A stretch of 64,000 nt of DNA from Xenorhabdus yunnanensis (lineage in GTDB: Bacteria > Pseudomonadota > Gammaproteobacteria > Enterobacterales > Enterobacteriaceae): assembly GCF_028598805.1 (NCBI RefSeq), contig NZ_JAQRFI010000013.1, positions 30,603 through 94,602 of the forward strand. The letters are read 5' to 3'. Positions 1-7,017 of this stretch are shown piece after piece; position 1 is the first letter of the stretch; each line of letters starts with the position of its first letter. Below the pieces are notes generated by a model. That model worked only from the letters and a program-made list of their open reading frames with translations. It was not told where the DNA came from and ran no database searches. The translations under genes and the position numbers were made by a program.

Positions 1-57
1 GGCAATAGGTCGTGTAATTTCACTGATTAGTCTGTGTATAAAACCTGGATGACTCAT
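1..57 (-). CDS. Phage tail gene, N-terminus only (runs off the left edge)
   Basis: The first 19 codons are visible, beginning MSHPGFIHRLISEIT. The start codon overlaps the stop of the preceding frameshift frame as ATGA, a typical coupled phage arrangement. In tailed phages the gene after the tail assembly chaperone pair is normally the tape measure protein, so that is the expected identity. The visible residues do not prove it. Confidence 0.5.
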   Translation of the reverse strand, partial: MSHPGFIHRLISEITRPIA

Positions 58-248
58 GGCTCACCTTTTAATGCCAATGCAATTCCATTTGCAGTGGCAA
101 TGCGTGTATATTCCCAGTATCGATTATCCAACCAAATTGCACGGGCTAAATTTTCCGTTTCATCATTTTCATTTGGTAAATAATGACGACGCAAAGTTAA
201 GGCTTGTTCAAATAAGCTATTGTCAATAGCCTTAACCCGTGCATTTAG
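54..248 (-). CDS. Tail assembly chaperone, -1 frame extension
   Basis: This 64-codon open frame has no start codon of its own. It opens exactly where a -1 slip on the chaperone heptamer at 248-254 would place the ribosome, and it ends at TGA 54-56. Its product begins LNARVKAIDN and is rich in charged and aromatic residues (ENLARAIWLDNRYWEY). It would be made only as a fusion of about 153 residues with the upstream chaperone, like lambda G-T or P2 E-E'. Such fusions bind the tape measure protein and tube subunits during tail assembly. The assignment is inferred from position, frame and slippery site. Confidence 0.62.
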   Translation of the reverse strand, partial: LNARVKAIDNSLFEQALTLRRHYLPNENDETENLARAIWLDNRYWEYTRIATANGIALALKGEP

Positions 249-514
249 TTTTTTATTTCAATTTCCAGCTTTGGTGCATATTCAGAGTTAATTTTCTCAA
301 CCAATTGCATTGCCGCACCCGGAATCTGCAATAATTCATCAAGAGCAGATTTAGATGTGGGTTGAACGATACGACGTAAATAAGTGACAATTGGTACAAT
401 TTTATTGTCCATTGTCATATCATTAATCATATTGTTATAAGCAACAATATTTGGCTCGAATTTAATTTCATCACCCGCAACAATTAAACTGACAATTTTA
501 TTTTCTTTACTCAT
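245..514 (-). CDS. Phage tail assembly chaperone (short form)
   Basis: An 89-residue acidic protein between the tail tube gene and the presumed tape measure gene, the usual place for the short tail assembly chaperone (analogue of lambda gpG or P2 E). It starts MSKENKIVSLIVAGDE, and its last codons form the slippery run directly before the TAA stop. The family is assigned mainly from size, position and the frameshift signal. These chaperones are poorly conserved, and no catalytic motif is expected. Confidence 0.65.
   Translation of the reverse strand: MSKENKIVSLIVAGDEIKFEPNIVAYNNMINDMTMDNKIVPIVTYLRRIVQPTSKSALDELLQIPGAAMQLVEKINSEYAPKLEIEIKN
248..254 (-). promoter_or_regulatory. Slippery heptamer A AAA AAC for -1 ribosomal frameshifting
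   Basis: On the minus strand the chaperone reads ATA AAA AAC TAA. A AAA AAC is a canonical X XXY YYZ heptamer in the correct phase. It lies immediately before the zero-frame stop, and the -1 frame stays open for 64 more codons. This is the expected design of the overlapping tail chaperone genes of long-tailed phages. Confidence 0.65.
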
Positions 515-687
515 GATTTAATTCCTTTATTTAACTTAATCCATTTATTAGATTGTCTTAGATTATATTGCTTTAGATAAACATCATCCCTGATGTCATA
601 AGTCGCCCCAGTGCATGTATATAATAATATTCATACAACTAATGACTTCTTATGTTCTTCCGTGCCCACAAGATTTAGCTAATCAGT

Positions 688-1143
688 TTAGCCAATCAGA
701 TTGCGGGTTAACTCTGCTTCCAGATATGGAATACCATTGATACGTACAAAATCCGGGGAAGTGACCACAAATTTAACCTTGTGTGTCATCACGCTTCCAC
801 CTTTCGGATCAACATCCAGAATATCGCTGAGGATCAGTTTGCAGCCATAAGCCTCGACTTTCATTTCTTCATTGCCTGCTTTGGCGTACCACATCAAATC
901 AACAGGCTGAATGCCTCGCCATGAACCCGACGCACGTGCTTTGGCAGTGACAATATCCAGATATTTGGTGCTGAGTTCAATTTCGCCCTCTGCCGCAACA
1001 TCACCGGAAATATAACCGTCCGGTACGCCCTGTGTTTGGGCCGCAGCAGTATTGTCAGTAATGGACAGATTGACCTTTTCAGCATGAACCAGATCTCCAT
1101 CCATATTAAAATCGACCGATTGGCCGGAAATACGCTGGCTCAT
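688..1143 (-). CDS. Phage tail tube protein (DUF2597-like)
   Basis: A 151-residue protein starting MSQRISGQSVDFNMDGDLVH, with the beta-rich pattern of contractile-tail tube proteins. I recognise it as a DUF2597-type phage protein. It sits directly downstream of the sheath gene, whose TAA stop abuts this ATG with no intervening base, so the two are translationally coupled. The tube subunit stacks inside the sheath to form the DNA channel or, in a tailocin, the piercing needle. Nothing looks broken. Confidence 0.75.
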   Translation of the reverse strand: MSQRISGQSVDFNMDGDLVHAEKVNLSITDNTAAAQTQGVPDGYISGDVAAEGEIELSTKYLDIVTAKARASGSWRGIQPVDLMWYAKAGNEEMKVEAYGCKLILSDILDVDPKGGSVMTHKVKFVVTSPDFVRINGIPYLEAELTRNLIG

Positions 1144-2256
1144 TTAGTTTCCTCCTAAATCCAGCAGTAAACTCGCCGTGATCCCTTTCGGGCATTCATA
1201 GGTGCGAATGGTGATATAAATTTCTACCGTGTTTTTATTGCGCCATGTAATAGCAATGTCACCATCTTCAGGCGATTTCACTTCACCGGGGAATGTCACA
1301 CCGTTAATTTCGGTACTGCGGGACATTTCACGCAAAGTACGGGCAAAGTAAGCCTGATGCGTTGCAATGCTGCCCGGCGTACTGTTCAGACTGCGATTAG
1401 CGATTTTAGCGATAGCCTGCAAGCGTACACGGCGCGCAACTTTATCTACAACACGCAAATTTTCGATGCTCTGGTAATCCCCGCCTTCCACATCCAATGT
1501 GCGGCCATCTGACCAATACATGCCGTCATAATCGGGATACCACATAGGAACACTGAAACGCAGTTTTTCCAATGCCTGTAGTGTTGCCAAATCAATTGAC
1601 TTTCCTTCACCATCAAGCGGAAAATCCGTCGAACCCAAATCCATTAACGGCCCTGTCTGGACTCGTGCCGGGCTGTCTGCCACGGTTACGGCACGGTTAC
1701 ACAAACGACCCGCCAATACCCCCGCTTCGTTGCCCCACAGAGACGGTGCTAGTTGCACCGAAGCAACCGCTTCGCCCTTTTGCAATTCAGCCAGACGAGA
1801 GACATAATCCGCCCAAGTTTCTTTCTGCTGTGTACCATTAACAGCGAGAATAGCCCACTGCCAACGACCAAATTTGGCAATGATATTTGCCCGCAAGGTT
1901 TGTGCTGCTTTGATAACGGATTTCGTTGCACCGTTCGTCAGCACATAACCTTCAACACTGGCAATATGCTGTGCTGCTGTCACCGCCTCGACAAAAGCCA
2001 GTTCATCTGCCGATTCTGGCAAGACGTGGACATAGCCAGACCAGTTTTGCCCTGCGTTTGCCATCGCCGCCAGTACGTTGCGCTTCAGAGTGGTATCCGC
2101 TGCACCCAATACGGAATCAAAATCCGTCTGGGTATTCACGGAGAAAGTTTTACCTACGTTGGTTTTTCCCGTACCAACAAAGAGCAATACCCGCTCAATT
2201 TCCTTTGTTTCGCCCTGTAATTGGTTAATTTGGTTAACCTGAACATGTGGCCACAT
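1144..2256 (-). CDS. Contractile tail sheath protein (DUF2586-like)
   Basis: A 370-residue protein beginning MWPHVQVNQINQLQGETKEI, recognised as the DUF2586 type found as the sheath of a branch of P2-like phages, recalled for the HP1/K139 type. The middle and end contain typical sheath-like segments (VARRVRLQAIAKIANR; PEDGDIAITWRNKN). It lies between the GpR-like gene and the tube gene, as expected in a myophage tail operon. The sheath polymerises around the tube and contracts on binding its target. Length and frame look intact. Confidence 0.75.
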   Translation of the reverse strand: MWPHVQVNQINQLQGETKEIERVLLFVGTGKTNVGKTFSVNTQTDFDSVLGAADTTLKRNVLAAMANAGQNWSGYVHVLPESADELAFVEAVTAAQHIASVEGYVLTNGATKSVIKAAQTLRANIIAKFGRWQWAILAVNGTQQKETWADYVSRLAELQKGEAVASVQLAPSLWGNEAGVLAGRLCNRAVTVADSPARVQTGPLMDLGSTDFPLDGEGKSIDLATLQALEKLRFSVPMWYPDYDGMYWSDGRTLDVEGGDYQSIENLRVVDKVARRVRLQAIAKIANRSLNSTPGSIATHQAYFARTLREMSRSTEINGVTFPGEVKSPEDGDIAITWRNKNTVEIYITIRTYECPKGITASLLLDLGGN

Positions 2257-2350
2257 AATTTATTCCTTTATTTATGTTTTCAGTCGCTCAAGGTTGCAAG
2301 ATGCGTTTTGCCATTCCTTGAGCCATTCTGCTTTGACTGCCCATTGATCA

Positions 2351-2950
2351 TTATTGGATCTGTTCAACGGCTGTGCCTGATTCATCCATGTAATGCACAA
2401 TACTGTTTTCAGCAAACCAGATTTCAGGGGGAGCCAACAGCCAGCGCTTACCATCAAAGGGGACAATACCATTTTTATCCTCACGCATAATTACGGGTTC
2501 TGACAGTGATAACGACACCACAACGACAGCGGTTTCTTTATTCGCTTTGACCGTCATGGTTGGACGTTCCTGTCCCTGATTAGCACTCCCTAATTCATCG
2601 TTTTGCTCTGTCAGCCACGCATCTATTAGCAGCGGAATATATCGGGGATCTTGCTCCCTGTAAGGGAAGTTTTCCCATGAAATCACCGCTTCATACTTTT
2701 GGATAAACATCTGGTATTGCCCCAGACCTAAATCCCGTTGAGCCTGAATAAAGCGGATTTTCCCCATATCACTAGTAAATTCCGTTTTACCAATAGACTC
2801 TGCTGGCAAATTTTCCCGTAAAAATGTCGTTAATTGCTGTAATTTGCTCATATCATGCATACCGCTGTCAGTTTCAATCCTTTCATTATTACAGGTAAAA
2901 ATCCGCTTTAACTCATAACGGGTAGCAATCCCTTGCCGAAGCGTTTTCAC
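2351..2950 (-). CDS. P2 GpR-like tail completion protein with a foreign N-terminal segment
   Basis: From about residue 35 (MSKLQQLTTFLRENLP) the protein follows P2 GpR. It has a charged helix near the start, a conserved middle in which an aromatic stretch leads to IPLLIDAWLTEQND, and a beta-rich end (VVSLSLSEPVIM, then WFAENSIVHYMDESG). GpR helps complete the tail before head joining. The first 30 or so residues, reached from a GTG at 2948-2950, are not GpR-like. They match a second fragment at 3794-3921, so they look like a remnant of another gene lying in frame upstream. The true start may be one of the ATGs at residues 32-35. Only 94 bases separate it from the sheath gene, and no GpS gene is visible there. 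Confidence 0.6.
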   Translation of the reverse strand: MKTLRQGIATRYELKRIFTCNNERIETDSGMHDMSKLQQLTTFLRENLPAESIGKTEFTSDMGKIRFIQAQRDLGLGQYQMFIQKYEAVISWENFPYREQDPRYIPLLIDAWLTEQNDELGSANQGQERPTMTVKANKETAVVVVSLSLSEPVIMREDKNGIVPFDGKRWLLAPPEIWFAENSIVHYMDESGTAVEQIQ

Positions 2951-2997
2951 GCCTAATCGTGGATTAGACTGAGATAATTAATCTCTTCCGTTCGAAT
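2885..2997. repeat. Repeat fragment, copy A (phage gene remnant)
   Basis: This stretch is roughly 80% identical by eye to 3794-3921, apart from a gap of different length. On the minus strand both copies can be read as NPxLGVKTLxQxIATR. Copy A runs in frame into the GpR-like gene, while copy B stops after RNN. It marks the downstream edge of a tandemly duplicated cargo unit. Confidence 0.6.
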
Positions 2998-3037
2998 CAA
3001 GCGCATTATTGCGGATCTAATAAAACTCTGCGAATGG

Positions 3038-3091
3038 TTTAATTCTGATGAATTCGGATATTGCTCGATAACCGAATTCATCAGAATTAAA
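3038..3091. repeat. Perfect 20-bp inverted repeat
   Basis: The arms at 3038-3057 and 3072-3091 are perfect reverse complements (core AATTCTGATGAATTCGG) around a 14-base loop. It lies between the terminator of the first Vap-like gene and the GpR-like gene. There is no long T run beyond either arm, so it is not an obvious terminator. It could be a recombination scar or a protein-binding site. Confidence 0.65.
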
Positions 3092-3126
3092 ATATTTCGT
3101 CTCACCTTATTTTGTTTAAATAGAAA

Positions 3127-3154
3127 TAAAAACCACCTCTCAAAGAGGTGGTTT
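3127..3154 (-). terminator. Terminator after the first Vap-like gene
   Basis: A 10-bp stem (AACCACCTCT with AGAGGTGGTT) and a 3-base loop are followed on the minus strand by TTTATTT. It lies 44 bases downstream of the Vap-like stop. It would separate transcription of the cargo gene from the tail genes further along. Confidence 0.75.
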
Positions 3155-3197
3155 AAGGATAGAAATAAAATGAGATTTTTTCATTGTAAGACCATTT

Positions 3198-3668
3198 TCA
3201 TCTCCAATAACCAGAACCACCACTTACGCCAAGTGTCGTTCCTGCTCCTAACCCTTCAAAATGTCCCAACAATTTTCTATTTTTTATACTCCAAATTTGC
3301 ATAGTTCCAGCAAAAGCTGTGGTAATTGTAGTAAAGTCAAGCCCCTCCGCATATACTTTATCAATATCATCTGTATAAAAATTACCGAAATATACTCCAA
3401 GACCCAGTGATGTCGCTCCACCAGATGTCCCGGAAAATTCCTTATGATCGTCAATTTCTAAAAAATGCTTATGGTAAAAGATAAAACTGGTTATAGTTAA
3501 TTTGGCTTTAAGGCTTATGGCTCTTTTTTCCAATATTTTTTTTCGTGCATCATCAATGACTTCTTGATCTAATTTTCCGGTTAATAATTCAGATAAAGAT
3601 TCTATAACTTCTAATCTTTGCTCAACAGATAAAAAACGTTTTGATTCATCATTTGAGCTATTATTCAT
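3198..3668 (-). CDS. VapA-like virulence-associated protein (R. equi Vap family), copy 1
   Basis: A 156-residue protein. Its C-terminal half (about 70-156) follows the Rhodococcus equi Vap core: FSGTSGGATSLGLGVYFGNF, then TDDIDKVY, then LGHFEGLGAG, ending GVSGGSGYWR. VapA, as recalled, has GDAGGLTLPGAGALWGTLF, SDLQRLYKD and GVGGGSGSW in the same order, so the compact eight-stranded barrel fold is likely. Unlike VapA there is no signal peptide: the N-terminus is charged and helical (SKRFLSVEQRLEVIESLSEL). It is AT-rich, has its own terminator, and sits in a tail gene cluster, so it looks like a phage cargo (moron) gene. VapA helps bacteria survive in macrophages, but the role here is unknown. 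Confidence 0.7.
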   Translation of the reverse strand: MNNSSNDESKRFLSVEQRLEVIESLSELLTGKLDQEVIDDARKKILEKRAISLKAKLTITSFIFYHKHFLEIDDHKEFSGTSGGATSLGLGVYFGNFYTDDIDKVYAEGLDFTTITTAFAGTMQIWSIKNRKLLGHFEGLGAGTTLGVSGGSGYWR

Positions 3669-3699
3669 AATATTCCCCTGGTCTAAATACTATAACCAC

Positions 3700-3793
3700 A
3701 TAATATTAATTTAACACTTGAATATTATTTATAATTATCTATTACCAGAGAATAATTACGCATCTTTATTCCAGATAGTAATAAATAATTTTA
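3700..3793. repeat. Duplicated upstream region of Vap-like copy 1
   Basis: This AT-rich stretch contains ACCAGAGAATAATTACGCAT and matches 4440-4536 along its length with scattered changes. On the minus strand it lies just upstream of the first Vap-like gene, so it probably holds the promoter, which was duplicated together with the gene. Confidence 0.65.
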
Positions 3794-3921
3794 ATTATTA
3801 CGGGTAAAAGCTACAGATAATAAAGCCATCTCTATTCGTAAACGGGTGGCAATCCTTTGCCAAAGCGTTTTCACACCTAGTTGTGGATTAAACAGAGATA
3901 TTTTACTCCTTCCGTTCAACA
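3794..3921. repeat. Repeat fragment, copy B (phage gene remnant)
   Basis: Matches 2885-2997. On the minus strand it reads SLFNPQLGVKTLWQRIATRL and stops after about 36 codons. A GGAAGGAG sequence precedes an ATA where a start codon might once have been. It lies between the two Vap-like genes as the leftover edge of the first duplicated unit. Confidence 0.55.
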
Positions 3922-3935
3922 CCCATGTATTAAAT

Positions 3936-4409
3936 CTATTCCCAATAACCACCACCTGATATTGTGGAAGATATCGTTCCTAATCCGGTTCCGTTAAACT
4001 GTGCCACTTTCGCTAAAGATGAATTTATAAAAGCTATAGACACAGTTATAGGTGTTGTAATTGCAACAAAGGCTTTTGCTTCCTGATAAATTAAATTAAT
4101 ATCATCCAAACCAAAATAAAACTCACCGGAAAATTCTCCTAGCCCCGGAGATCCTAATCCTCCTGCATGCCCGTAAAAAGTTTTCGCACCATCAACATAT
4201 AGATTACATGTAAAGTAAAGAAAGTAACTTTTTAAGGCCAAACGAGCCTTATATATTTTTATATTGGATTCAGATAAATTTATGATCGAATCATCTGTCG
4301 TTTTGTGCTTTAACTTATCTGCTGTTGCTTCAGATAAAGACTCGATAATTTTCAGCCCTTTTTCAACAAGCAGAGAAGATTCTGATTCAGTAGATAATGG
4401 TTTTTTCAT
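3936..4409 (-). CDS. VapA-like virulence-associated protein (R. equi Vap family), copy 2
   Basis: A 157-residue paralogue of the gene at 3198-3668. It keeps the same order of motifs (FYGHAGGLGSPGLGEFSGEF, DDINLIYQE, GTGLGTISSTISGGGYWE) but has diverged strongly, especially in the N-terminal helical half. The GHAGGLGSPGLG stretch is closer to VapA (GDAGGLTLPGAG) than copy 1 is. No signal peptide is seen. The duplicated upstream DNA shows that the two genes arose by tandem duplication and then diverged, which suggests selection for different targets. Function in this host is unknown. Confidence 0.7.
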   Translation of the reverse strand: MKKPLSTESESSLLVEKGLKIIESLSEATADKLKHKTTDDSIINLSESNIKIYKARLALKSYFLYFTCNLYVDGAKTFYGHAGGLGSPGLGEFSGEFYFGLDDINLIYQEAKAFVAITTPITVSIAFINSSLAKVAQFNGTGLGTISSTISGGGYWE

Positions 4410-4439
4410 AATATCCCCCGATTTTATAAAACGAGAAAA

Positions 4440-4536
4440 ATTAATTTAATACTTAAACATTATTTCTAATTATCCATTACCAGAGAATAATTACACATCT
4501 TTATTCCTGATGGTAATAAATACTTTTAATTTTTAT
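4440..4536. repeat. Duplicated upstream region of Vap-like copy 2
   Basis: Partner of 3700-3793, sharing ACCAGAGAATAATTAC and the flanking AT-rich sequence. It is the likely promoter region for copy 2. Between it and the ogr gene lies only the ERIC element and unremarkable AT-rich DNA. Confidence 0.65.
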
Positions 4537-4612
4537 TAGTGATGTTATTAATAAAGAAATTTTTCTCAGTATAAATTTGGTGTTATTTATCAGTTTGTTT
4601 ATCATTATGGTT

Positions 4613-4739
4613 TATACCCAATGGATTTTAAGGTGCATCGCGGCGGCAAGGGAACGAATCCCCGGGAGCATAGATAACTATGTGACCGGGGTGAGTGAGC
4701 GCAGCCAACAAAGAGGCAACTTGAAAGACGACGGGTATA
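4613..4739. repeat. ERIC (IRU) element, full length
   Basis: The element runs from TATACCC to GGGTATA, exactly 127 bases, which is the standard ERIC length. It contains the diagnostic core AATCCCCGGGAGC followed by TATGTGACCGGGGTGAGTGA. ERIC elements are non-coding palindromic repeats of enterobacteria that are transcribed into stem-loops. It lies between the Vap-like cargo and ogr. Confidence 0.9.
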
Positions 4740-4911
4740 TTCTAAATAAGCTACCAAAAGCGATAGCTTATATCCGATATAATTCAAGATGAATGATATA
4801 GGCCTATTTCGTTTTAAAAGTATAGTACCAATCTTAAATTTTTCAACAAAAAACAAACATTAATTTTACAAGTAAATTCTATGAATAATGAAAAGTTCGA
4901 AAGTAGCTTCA

Positions 4912-5181
4912 TTAAGCAACAGAATCAGCTTTCAATAAGGCCAATGCCTCCTGACGTTGTTGCGGATTGAGGTTATTCACCATAGTCCGCAGCAATTTAT
5001 CGCCATTTTTGGCACTGGGGCTTAATGTGTGTGAAAAAGTCAAATTCATGACAAATCGGTAACCACATTCAATATCAGCGCACGCACAGTAAAGATCGGC
5101 AATTTCATGGTGCTTCCGATTGGTTTTACTAATGACCGCTTTAGCGCCACATTCAGGGCAAAAAATTTTTAATACGCGCAT
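4912..5181 (-). CDS. ogr: Ogr/Delta-type zinc-finger late gene activator
   Basis: An 89-residue protein from the ATG that gives MRVLKIFCPECG. The zinc-binding pattern CPEC, then C-A-C-A-D-I-E-C-G-Y-R-F about 22 residues later, then MNLTFSHTLSPS, is that of the P2 Ogr/Delta family. Ogr activates the late promoters of P2-like phages, which drive head, tail and lysis genes. An in-frame extension to 5250 exists but is not expected, because Ogr proteins begin a few residues before the first cysteine. It is the first phage gene met from the chromosome side. No integrase or att site is visible beyond it. Confidence 0.8.
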   Translation of the reverse strand: MRVLKIFCPECGAKAVISKTNRKHHEIADLYCACADIECGYRFVMNLTFSHTLSPSAKNGDKLLRTMVNNLNPQQRQEALALLKADSVA

Positions 5182-5572
5182 CCTACTCATTCCCAATAGA
5201 TTTATATTTTGGAGATTTTGACTTTTTGCGTATTTTACCCCTGAATTCATTTAATCTTTCTTAATATGGAATGTAATGTCGCTGATACATCAGGCTTCTT
5301 TCTACTCCAACTACAAAAAAAAATTCTAATGGGAATTGTTTCGTATATGCCCTTTTTCCATAAATCTTTTCATTCATGAGTATCAGTTTTTCTCGTTGTA
5401 TCTCTTTGTGAGAAAAGACTATAGTCCGCACCACTCAAGGTTATTGAGTGAATTACTGCTTAAATCACCAAGATATATTCCAGTCCTTGGCATATATCGT
5501 GGCTGCCATTCGGCAAAATCTTGATGAGAAGCAGCGCATTTCTGACTGATTTTTTATGTGGAGACGACAGTA
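5182..5572. other. Junction between the prophage cluster and the chromosome
   Basis: About 390 bases between ogr and the MFS gene. I see no integrase, tRNA or clear duplicated att sequence. The stretch should hold the ogr promoter on the minus strand and the MFS promoter on the plus strand, but no strong -35/-10 pair stands out. Confidence 0.4.
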
Positions 5573-6742
5573 GTGAAACTGCTGCGCAAGAATGACAGTG
5601 CATTTGTACCTGTCGCCGGCTTGACTGTTTTTGCAATTGCTTCTGGTTACCTAATGAGCTTAATTCCTCTGTCGATGGCAAGTTTCAGCATTGATACAAT
5701 TTATGCCAGTTGGTTAGCCAGTGCTTATTATATCGGTCTATTAATAGGTTCAATGATGATTGAGCCTGTTATTGCCAAGATAGGTCACCGTCTTTCATTT
5801 ATTGTTTTTTTGTTGCTCTTATCAGCAACAGTAATTGTATTACCTTTTTTTCCAAATAAAGAAATCTGGTTAGTTGTTCGGTGTATTGCCGGCGTGGCCG
5901 TTGCTGGTGTTTTTGTCGTGGTCGAATCTTGGTTGTTAATTGGTGATAATCCCAAAGAACGCGCCAAACGCCTGAGCTTCTATATGACTTCCCTTTACGG
6001 TGGAACAACTTTAGGGCAGTTATTGATTGGGTCTATCGGCACTCAGGGGATGATCCCCTTTATGGTGATTTCGGCGCTGCTGTTTGTCGCTATTTTGCCT
6101 CCATTATTCGTGCGTCATGGACAACCTCCCGCGCTCCATCACCAGAGTATATCGCTGAGAAAAATCACTGAATTCAGTAAGCCAGCGATCGTTGGCTGTA
6201 TAACATCCGGCATTGTTATGGGCACTATCTATGGCTTGATGCCTTTATCGTTAAGCCAAAGTGATTTCAATGCCGATCAAGTCGGTGTATTGATGGCATC
6301 CATTATTCTGGGCGGAATGGTCATACAGCCGATTATCAGTAAGCTGTCCGTCATCATGAGCAAAACTTTTCTATTGGCAATAGTGTCATTACTGGGTGTA
6401 TTCGCTGTAGGAATAATGTATCTCTTTGAACATTATATTGTAATGATAGTGGCACTGGCACTTTTAGGTATGTCATCTTTTGCGCTGTATCCCATTGCAA
6501 TTACTCTTGCTTGTGACAAGCTGGATTCGTCCTATATTGTAGCGGCAAGTCAGGTCATGTTATTAAGTTACAGTATTGGTTCCTCTATCGGGCCACTGGG
6601 AGCGGGGCATTTTATGCTACAGCACTACTTTCAAGCTCAGCATAATGGGCTGATGAGTTTCTTTTTCATTGTCTTATTGGTTACTGCAATTTATATGCTG
6701 CTGGCAAGCTTGGGCCGCAAAGAGCGTGTATTGGCAAGTTAG
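5573..6742 (+). CDS. YcaD-like MFS transporter
   Basis: A 12-helix major facilitator of about 390 residues. Segments match E. coli YcaD, such as SGIVMGTIYGLMPLSL for YcaD SGIVLGSLYGLMPLYL, and a VVVESWL stretch in helix 4. The substrate of this branch is unknown. I prefer the GTG at 5573 (MKLLRKNDSAF) because GGAGACG lies 10 bases upstream; an upstream in-frame GTG at 5558 would add five residues. It is a single gene followed by a terminator. Confidence 0.75.
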   Translation: MKLLRKNDSAFVPVAGLTVFAIASGYLMSLIPLSMASFSIDTIYASWLASAYYIGLLIGSMMIEPVIAKIGHRLSFIVFLLLLSATVIVLPFFPNKEIWLVVRCIAGVAVAGVFVVVESWLLIGDNPKERAKRLSFYMTSLYGGTTLGQLLIGSIGTQGMIPFMVISALLFVAILPPLFVRHGQPPALHHQSISLRKITEFSKPAIVGCITSGIVMGTIYGLMPLSLSQSDFNADQVGVLMASIILGGMVIQPIISKLSVIMSKTFLLAIVSLLGVFAVGIMYLFEHYIVMIVALALLGMSSFALYPIAITLACDKLDSSYIVAASQVMLLSYSIGSSIGPLGAGHFMLQHYFQAQHNGLMSFFFIVLLVTAIYMLLASLGRKERVLAS

Positions 6743-6767
6743 TTGCTAAATAATCTTAATTTGCATG

Positions 6768-6794
6768 AAAGCACCGCAACCTGTGGTGCTTTTT
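6768..6794 (+). terminator. Terminator of the MFS gene
   Basis: AAAGCACC pairs with GGTGCTTT around a short loop and is followed by further Ts. It lies 26 bases after the MFS stop. Confidence 0.8.
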
Positions 6795-7017
6795 GCTTTT
6801 ATTCCACTAATCCACATGTAGATTCTTCCATACTGTTTTTTGTTTGTTTTAAGCTGGATTTCTTTCCCCTAAAAACCAAACAATGCAACCATATCAATAT
6901 CATTGACAATGATTGAACATATGCTCTCAAAGTTGCATTACATCATTTTTACTGTAAGATAGCCGCAAAAATGTCCAATCTGAAATTGAAAACGATAGAA
7001 AAATGGGGAGGTATTAA

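Noticed and set aside
1753..2220. A 155-codon plus-strand frame inside the tail sheath gene
   Set aside because: It lies fully antisense to the sheath gene, is rich in Cys, Arg and Phe in a shadow-like pattern, and has no ribosome-binding site.
2272..2484. A 70-codon minus-strand frame between the GpR-like and sheath genes
   Set aside because: It mostly overlaps the end of the GpR-like gene in another frame and has no ribosome-binding site. It could be a GpS remnant, but the similarity is not convincing.
1..5250. A complete prophage or xenorhabdicin locus
   Set aside because: Only sheath, tube, chaperone, GpR-like and ogr genes are visible. Capsid, fibre and lysis genes would lie outside the window, so prophage and tailocin cannot be told apart.
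6885..6930. A Fur-box-like stretch (ATATCATTGACAATGATTG) upstream of the YjaB-like gene
   Set aside because: Only part of the 19-bp consensus matches, and nothing about the gene suggests iron control.
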